This document shows, in pieces, positions 57,461-64,000 of a DNA stretch of 64,000 nt. The DNA lies in contig JAZAYU010000202.1 of assembly GCA_038501625.1 (NCBI GenBank), positions 620,001 through 684,000 on the forward strand, given 5' to 3'. This DNA comes from Corbicula japonica (Eukaryota > Mollusca > Bivalvia > Venerida > Cyrenidae). Under the pieces are notes generated by a model. It was not told the origin of the DNA. It did no database searches and saw nothing but the letters and a program-made list of their open reading frames with translations. Made by a program: the position numbers and the translations under genes. Every line of letters begins with the position of its first letter. The stretch's first letter is position 1.

Positions 57461-57770
57461 ATGAATGGAGGGATTTCAAAATAACTTGGCACAAATGTTC
57501 ACCATGACAAGGCGGTGTGTCCGCACAATACCCATGCCTGTAGATCCAAGGTCAAGGTCACTGAAACTAAAAATAGAACTTTCTTGTCTGGGCTGTAACT
57601 TCGTTATAATGGAAGGATTTCAAAATAACTTGACACAAATGTTTACCACGACAGGGCGGTGTGTCGCCTACCATGCCCATGCCTGTTGGTAAAAGGTCAA
57701 GGTCACTGTTACTAAACATATAATTCTCTTGTCCGGGCTGTTACTTCGTTAGGAATAGAAAAGCAATATA
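57461..57770 (+). repeat. Family-B HINE core, left part
   Basis: Two ~142-bp units (aataacttggcacaaatgtt, aaggtcaaggtcact). Interrupted at 57771 by Penelope sequence; resumes at 60758. Confidence 0.72.
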
Positions 57771-59400
57771 TGCATATCAGGAATTGTCACACTCACAAAA
57801 CACAGCCTCCCCACGCAGCGAAAAAGAAGAGAGGAAGAGAGAGCGCATTTTTATATAAGTATGTCAATTCACATAGGACGCCACAAACAATTAACGAAAA
57901 AGAGAACCCTATAGGTATACCGCCATGGAACGGTCAGTGGCAAAACAAATTGCCACTGGGGGTTTAAACCAGGTTCTAGGGTGCACCAACCTCACACTTG
58001 CCCCAACAGGTTCTCGTATCACAAAACAAGTACAAATTGTCTTGGTGAAATAACTCCAACCCACCCATCAGCTCAACAAAGTTGCATGCAAAAGCATACA
58101 AACATATAAACATAAGAATTTTATAGCATTGCAAAGCCAAAGGGCGGGTACTCAATGATCTTACAGAGACCAGAGCACCTGGAGTAAAATCAGCAAGAAC
58201 ACGATGACAGGGATAAAAGAAACAAATCGAGCTTCTAGGTTCTTTTTAGAAAAGATTTCCCCATAAACTTTCATAAACTCTTAAACCCCTGCCAACTTCG
58301 TGCAACCAAGCATAATGATCAACTGTAGATGGGTTAATCACCAGGCCTGCAGAGCGCTGTAATATATCATGTTGGTAACCTTTCTTTTTAAACTTACAGA
58401 TGGTTTTTACGAATAACCGGGAGAAATTAACATCGCCTTTTATCTTCTTAAGTTTATAAATTAGATCTCCATAAAAAACTGGCTGTGAAATACCTTGTTG
58501 CAATAGTGATTTTAAACTGCACCTGTATTTATGAATTAGATCTGGATATCGGCGATAAAACTTGCAAAAGGTTTTCCTTAATTTGTGATACCGATAACCT
58601 TGTTTTAAAAGATTTTCTGTAATGCAAAGATTACGTTCATTGAAATCATTCACATCGTTGCAAGCTCTTGAAAAGCGAACAAGCTGTGAGATATAAACCC
58701 CGTAAGAAGTCGCACGAGGAACATCGCCGTCTAGAAACGGAAAATTTACTATATTAAAATTAAAATCATCTCTTTAATCATAAATTTTAGTAGTGACGTA
58801 ACCATTGTCAATGGATAGATTTAAATCAAGAAAGTTTGCTTGCTTTTCTGAAGTGTTCGCTTTATTAAGCTGTAGTTCTTTAGGATAAATCTTATTAACC
58901 AGTGATGGAAAATGGTTATTATCTATATTTAATAAATCATCAAGGTACCTCGATGTGTTGTTAAAAGCTGTAATAATATCATCTTGATGTTCGGTAGAAA
59001 GAGATAACATAAAATCTTTTTCATAACAGTATAAAAACAGATCAGCAACAAGGGGTGCACAATTAGTACCCATTGGAATGCCTATTACTTGTTTATAAAT
59101 AGAGGTACCAAATCTCAAATAAATATTATCCAATAAAAATGTGAGCGCCTGTATAAGGTCTTGACAGGTCCATGAAGTATAATTATCATAAGAACCATCT
59201 GTAAAGAATGCCCTATGTTCATTACAAGCAATAAATGTCTTATTTTCTCTAGCAAAAGTTTTTTCAATGAGACTGGTTAGCTTGTCTCGTATTAAATTAT
59301 GAGGGAGAGAAGTATACAAGGTAGAAAAATCATATGTAGACAAACAGAACGCCTGAAAATCAAGACAAGCGAATAAATTGTGGTTTATAGTTTTTCTCAA
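57771..59400 (-). mobile_element. Penelope-like element, copy 1
   Basis: Minus strand, 3' end at 57771. Frame 58246-59400 encodes the reverse transcriptase, closed only by TAA at 58774-58776 after K-I-Y-D. Motifs: S-T-Y-D-F-S-T-L-Y, G-I-P-M-G-T-N-C-A-P-L, the catalytic Y-L-D-D (near 58940), F-L-D-L-N-L, then the thumb-like N-E-R-N-L-C-I and Y-R-Y-H-K-L-R-K-T-F. This is the Penelope pattern, distinct from LINE polymerases. No GIY-YIG endonuclease found. 5' part absent, so inactive. Confidence 0.82.
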
Positions 59401-59726
59401 TTCTGTAGCATTTTTCGTTTGTGAAAACAATACCCAGAGTACTAGCTTCTTCCGAAGTCCAGTTTTTCATCTTGCAAAATATTTTGTCTGTGTATTTTAA
59501 TGAGCCTATTCTTAATACAGTAGACTTGCTTCTTTTTCATTTTAAACCGGATAATTTTTCAAACTCTTCAAGAACGTATACTAAAGAATTAAATGAATTT
59601 TCAGAACCATCTAAAACAAATGTGGCATTATCAGCAAATAGCGCATTTTTAATTTCTTCATTGTAGACGTTTACACCTCTAATGTTTTTTTTTCTTTTCT
59701 TACAGCTAAAGATAAAATTTCGATAG
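59401..59726 (-). pseudogene. L1/Tx1-like LINE reverse-transcriptase fragment
   Basis: Minus-strand reading gives L-F-A-D-N-A-T-F-V, G-S-E-N-S-F, F-E-K-L-S-G-L-K, a stop, then S-K-S-T-V-L-R-I-G and S-T-L-G-I-V-F. It lines up with the polymerase core of ORF2 at 13050-13290 (F-A-D-D-A-T-F-V, S-G-L-K). The second catalytic Asp is Asn and a stop is present. A ~300-bp piece from a related element, wedged between two Penelope copies. Confidence 0.75.
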
Positions 59727-60757
59727 CGCTTCTAGGTTCTTTTAAGAAAAGATTTCCCCATAAACCTTCATAAACTCTTAAACCCCTGCCACCGTCGTGC
59801 AACCAAAGAGGTAAGCATAATGATCAACTGTAGATGGGTTAATCACCAGGCCTGCAGAGCGCTGTAAAATATCATGTTGGTAACCTTTCTTTTTAAATTT
59901 ACAGATGGTTTTTACGAATAACCGGGAGAAATTAACATCGCCTTTTATCTTCTTAAGTTTATAAATTAAATTTCTATAAAAACTGGCTGTGAAATTCCTT
60001 GTTGCAATAGTGATTTAAAACTGCAGCTGTATTTATGAATTAGATCTGGATATCGGCGATAAAATTTGCAGAAGGTTTTCCTTAATTTGTGATATCGATA
60101 ACCTTGTTTTAAAAGTTTTTCTGTAATGTAAAGATTAAGTTCATTAAAATCATTCACATCGTTGCAAGCTCTTGAAAAGCGAACAAGCTGTGAGATATAA
60201 ACCCTGTAAGAAGTTGCACGAGGAACATCGCCGTCTAGAAACGGAAAATTTACTATATTAAAATTAAAATCATCTCTTTTATCATAAATTTTAGTAGTGA
60301 CGTAACCATTTTCGATGGATAGATTTAAATCAAGGAAGTTTGCTTGCTTTTCTGAAGTGTTCGCTTTGTTAAGCTGTAGTTCTTTAGGATAAATCTTATT
60401 AACCAGTGATGGAAAATGGTTATTATCTGTATTAAATAAAGGTACTTCGAGGTGTTGTTAAATGCTGTAATAATATCATCTTGATGTTCGGTAGAAAGAG
60501 ATAACATTAAATCTCTTTCATAACAGTATAAAAACAGATCAGTAATAAGGGGTGCGCAATTAGTACCCATTGGAATGCCTATTACTTGTTTATAAATAGA
60601 GGTACCAAATCTCAAATAAATATTATCCAATAAAAATGTGAGCGCCTGGATAAGGTCTTGACAGGTCCATGAAGTATAATTATCATAAGAACCATCTGTA
60701 AAGAATGCCATATGTTCATTACAAGCAAGAAATGTTTTATTTTCTCTAGCAAGATTT
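59727..60757 (-). mobile_element. Penelope-like element, copy 2, catalytic box deleted
   Basis: Same orientation as copy 1 and about 95% alike over 58229-59260. Compared with copy 1, seven bases are missing at 60440/60441, shifting the frame and removing the L-D-D of the Y-L-D-D box. The K-I-Y-D-K-R position that is a stop in copy 1 is intact here. The 3' UTR is absent, and the 5' end stops at 60757 where family-B HINE core resumes. Confidence 0.8.
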
Positions 60758-61285
60758 CTCTAGAGTGATTTCAAAATAACTTGACACAAATGTTCATCAT
60801 GAAAAGATGGTGTGTCACGTACCATGCCCATGCCTGTAGGTACAGGGTCAAGGTCACTGTTACTTAAAATAGAATTTTCTTGTCTGGGTTGTAACTACGT
60901 TAGAAATAGAGTGATTTCAAAATAACTTGGCAGAAATGTTCACCATGACAAGGCTGTGTGTCATGTACAATGTCCATGCCTGTAGGTCCAAGGTCAAGGT
61001 CACTGTTACTAAAAATAAAACTAAATTTTCTTGTCAGGGTTATAACTTTTTTTTTAATGGAGGGTTTTCAAAATAACTTGGCACAAATGTTTACCATGAC
61101 AATGCGGTGTGTTGCGTACATTATCCATGCCTGTAAGTCCAAGGTCAAGGTCACTGAAACTTCAATTTACTTGTTTGGGCTACAACCTCTTTATGAATGA
61201 AGGGATTTCAAAATAACTTGGCACAAATGTTCACTATGACAAGGCGTTATGTCAAGTACAGTACCCATGCCTGAAGTTCCTTAAA
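60758..61285 (+). repeat. Family-B HINE core, right part
   Basis: Four ~145-bp units of the same type as 57461-57770 (aataacttggcacaaatgtt). Confirms that 57771-60757 is an insertion block. Confidence 0.72.
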
Positions 61286-62496
61286 AGTACATAATTGTGA
61301 ACAATTATATGGGTATGTTAGTGAAAATAATATGGGTATGCTGTTGAATCTTGCTAAAACACCAGTACCCCTTCTTTAAAAAGTTGTCTTATTAGTGGAA
61401 TGGTCTTATTATAAGGGATTCTACTTGCGTTGATTGCAATGTGATACAATGGTATAGAATGTTTATTAATAGCATACCTTACCGCTAGTTTTTTTAAACA
61501 CTTGCCTTGAATAGAAAATGATAACTTAATGCTTAAAAATGTAATCGTTTTGAAGGGGAAACAAAAGTTTTACAAAAAACTAGCATGTATATATGTTGTT
61601 TGTTTTAAATATTTTAATTGCATTACCACTAACTTCTTCACAGACATTTCCGTAATGACCAGCCAACAGTGCCACAAATTTTAACAAATAACAAATAATT
61701 CACTTGATCTTCAAGTTTATGCATATTCTTATAATTGCTCGCACAGCACTGTCTTTGAAATGCTATTATTCCCATCATTGCACTTGAGCGTCTGAAAACG
61801 ATGCATAGCGTGGGCATTCGTGTCCTATGGACACATTATCAGTTAGTCTTGTTCCTACTTTTTCCTTCTATTTTACAAAAACATCCTACAATCCCTACTT
61901 TTTTGTCAGTTGGAGTTTTTTTTTTTTTAATATTTTAGTGTTTGGAAAGTAATGTAAATGCCATTCCTCTATTCATATTGATAAGTGCAGAGGTGTTCAT
62001 TTATTTATGACCCACTCGCCCTGCAAGTCCAGTGAATAAAAAAGTGCACTCGCCCTTACAGAAAGTACACACGCCCGTACATTTTTAAACATTTTTGACA
62101 TATGGAGGGAAAATACTTTAAGTTGCAGCATCGTTCTGATTTGGGAAACCCAGTGAGGATCAAAATAAATCGCTGCTGTTACCTTTACATCAGAAAAATT
62201 CAGAATACACTGGAAATCGGCAAAATATACCGGAAATCGAATTGTATTTTGTAAACAAAGTGAAAATAGTTCATTTGCCGAAGAAAACAGATGTGCATTG
62301 CTGAAAAATTTACTCACCCATTCGGTCGAGTGTTTCGGCCGCTTCACTTGACCCAACGGATCATTTACTCGCCATGGCGAGCGGTTGAGTGGAATTCTAC
62401 ACCACTGAATAGGAGAATTGTGGGTAGTGTAACCGGCAAGATGTGTTTTTGACAGTGGACTAAATTTGAAAAGATTGAATATAAATTGGACTTAAA
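61286..62496. other. Intergenic tract
   Basis: A 119-codon minus-strand frame (61997-62356) has no recognised motif and biased composition; not called. No repeats recognised. Confidence 0.35.
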
Positions 62497-62721
62497 ATGA
62501 AAAGAATCAACGTGAAAGATTTTCAGGAAGCTTTCTCTCAGTGTGCGGTTGAACCAGATATTGATTCTGATGGATTTGTTCGTGAGGGTAGTGTTAAACG
62601 AGCAAGACATTCAACCAGCTCGACGGGTGGGGTGCCGCCATTTTCTTACTCAGCGCAAACGATAAACATGAGTGACATAAAGAACCTAACTATTGACGAG
62701 AAGCTGAATATTTTAATATGA
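62497..62721 (+). CDS. Small ORF, possibly a truncated retroelement ORF1
   Basis: ATG in an aaaATGA context, 74 codons to TGA. The peptide is hydrophilic: acidic then basic (V-K-R-A-R-H-S), a Gly/Pro/Ser linker and M-S-D-I-K-N-L-T-I-D-E-K-L. This resembles the N-terminal regions of LINE ORF1 proteins, where a coiled coil would follow, but the frame closes just there. No relative recognised with confidence; it could also be a host first exon. Confidence 0.3.
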   Translation: MKRINVKDFQEAFSQCAVEPDIDSDGFVREGSVKRARHSTSSTGGVPPFSYSAQTINMSDIKNLTIDEKLNILI

Positions 62722-63316
62722 ACTAAGACAAAGCCTCAACGCGAGCTCAAGCTTTGTTAAATAATAGGGCATAAATACTAACATTTTGTAGCTAGGTTGA
62801 ATTCTAACTATTGTTTGCATAAAACATTCCAGCAGGTACATATAACATATCACAAAAATGTCTTTCCATAAAAAAAATAGTCCCTCCTGCTTTCGCACTC
62901 GGGACTTGGGACCCGACGATGGCGCAGTTCCCTATTTTTTTAAATTTTTATATATATTTTTTTCTATTTTTTATATATTTCATTACAAATAAACATTTTA
63001 TAACCTTTTTCAAAGCATTTATTCTACATTGTGTAGAATAAAATAATGATGGATAAAAATTGTACTAAATTGTACTAAAATCAAAATAAAATGAAATATA
63101 CAAATGTGATATCACTGAAAACCAGTAGCTGGAATTTTGCAATTGCATTGTTACATTAATTTTGCTCCCGAGAAATAGAAAATAATATGCAAATGAGAGA
63201 TCTAAAGAAATTGTTTTTGGCTGTATCCTGAATAACGCATGTATGTATATAATGAACACTGTTCTGTTGGTGTAATACTTATCAAAAATATAAAATTCAA
63301 AATACACATGTTATTT
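62722..63316. other. AT-rich tract
   Basis: Runs of A/T at 62930-63060; nothing else seen. Confidence 0.35.
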
Positions 63317-63698
63317 TCAGATGGTAGAAATGAATGAAAAATGTTCATTCCTTAGAAGTAAGTGTATTGTCTTTGACTCATTTGTACCATAAGTTTGATC
63401 TGAATATGTTACTTGACCTAACTTGTTTCTGCCTTGTACAAATACTTTTATTTGGCAAGATAAAAGCTGTGTGGCAGCCTCAACTTCACAAGCTGCAGCC
63501 CACCATTGTTTATCCAGCATACCAAATTTGTAAATATCAGCAGTTAAAAAATCCCCATGGAACAATTTAACTTTTTCCTGCCAAGTTGGCCATGCATTGG
63601 CAATTTTGTAACAAATAAGATTTCTAAAAATTTTAGAACTGTCCATATTTCTGTGCAAAGCTAATGCAGTGGAAAAAACAATCTCCATCTCCAGGCAC
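63317..63698 (-). pseudogene. OTU-type cysteine protease domain, frameshifted
   Basis: Minus strand, read from 63698. P-G-D-G-D-C holds the catalytic Asp/Cys loop of OTU deubiquitinases (Cys codon 63678-63680). A frame change within the six-A run 63673-63678 leads to a 120-residue frame with A-L-A-L-H-R-N-M, K-Q-W-W, E-V-E-A-A-T-Q-L-L, I-K-V-F and the C-terminal R-N-E-H-F-S-F-I carrying the catalytic His. The order and spacing fit OTU. An AG acceptor directly precedes the domain (63699-63700), so it may be one exon. OTU domains occur both in host deubiquitinases and in mobile elements such as Helentrons; context does not decide. Confidence 0.6.
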
Positions 63699-64000
63699 CT
63701 GATGCAAACAACAGGTTATTGATATGCAAATACCTTTTAGAGCTTTGCCAGTAGTTTGCCATCATGTTAAAGTGTTTATAAAACAGTCAAGAAGAAAAAA
63801 AGGTAACAAAACAAAAAAAACGCCAAAAAGCCAAATTATGTTTTCTGGATTATTTTGTATTAAGAAGACTTGCAATAAGAAAGTGACCCAATTTTTCATG
63901 CCATTTGTTATGTAAACATTATCACGTTGTTACGTAAACAAAGCGATGCTATGTAAAAATAGCCAGTTTACCATCTTCGACCTGGAAAATAATTAAAAGG

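Noticed and set aside
59421..59666. 81-residue plus-strand frame
   Set aside because: Antisense of the L1/Tx1-like polymerase fragment, which gives recognisable motifs on the minus strand.
61997..62356. 119-residue minus-strand frame as a gene
   Set aside because: No recognisable motif, no splice or start support, composition like random translated AT-rich DNA.

Overview
The window looks like nuclear DNA of an invertebrate animal, most likely a bivalve mollusc. This is inferred from its style: AT-rich, long introns, cysteine-rich extracellular exons with symmetrical phase-1 introns, and dense nested repeats of Penelope-like, L1/Tx1-like, CR1-like, mariner, hAT-like, Harbinger-like and fold-back types, plus elements resembling the HINE/pearl group (Helentron-related elements with a tandem-repeat core). 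Nothing suggests a prokaryote: there are no operons, no CRISPR and no rRNA. Species identity cannot be read from the sequence.

The one host gene I can support runs on the + strand from 3888 to about 42379 in ten predicted exons, and its 5' end lies outside the window. Splice sites and phases agree from exon to exon. In order it encodes a partial N-terminal Cys-containing region (two exons), three ~50-60 residue GCC2/GCC3 (ephrin-receptor-like) Cys modules, one complete and one incomplete EGF module, a PAN/apple-like module and a short C-terminal part. It is probably a secreted or cell-surface protein with SCUBE/SVEP1-like modules. I cannot name an ortholog.

Most of the rest is mobile DNA in the introns and downstream. 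Positions 1585-3522 hold a fold-back element with two MITEs at its centre. Positions 4596-7047 and 16975-17330 are one 45-bp minisatellite split by 9.9 kb. The split consists of a ~2.2 kb element with 637-bp terminal inverted repeats (TIRs), itself interrupted by a 7.3 kb LINE with a perfect 17-bp target-site duplication (TSD), and the LINE carries a MITE. Positions 20-25.3 kb contain two inverted-repeat elements and a decayed mariner that ends 19 bp before an exon. Intron 7 is mostly one HINE-like element carrying a hAT-like element and a CR1 fragment; its 3' tail supplies the pyrimidine tract of the next splice acceptor. Positions 33.3-41 kb hold a GGTGCACC-palindrome element, tandem-core elements, a duplication and LINE debris.

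Downstream of 42.4 kb is a repeat mosaic. It contains at least six HINE-like elements, Penelope copies (one with its catalytic box deleted), and a notable ~254-bp tandem array at 54.6-56.2 kb in which each unit has tRNA-like A and B boxes and a T-run terminator. The last 700 bp holds, on the minus strand, a frameshifted OTU-type cysteine protease domain.

Boundaries were read by eye without alignment software. Element ends are good to a few bases where a TSD or TIR is quoted, otherwise to tens of bases.
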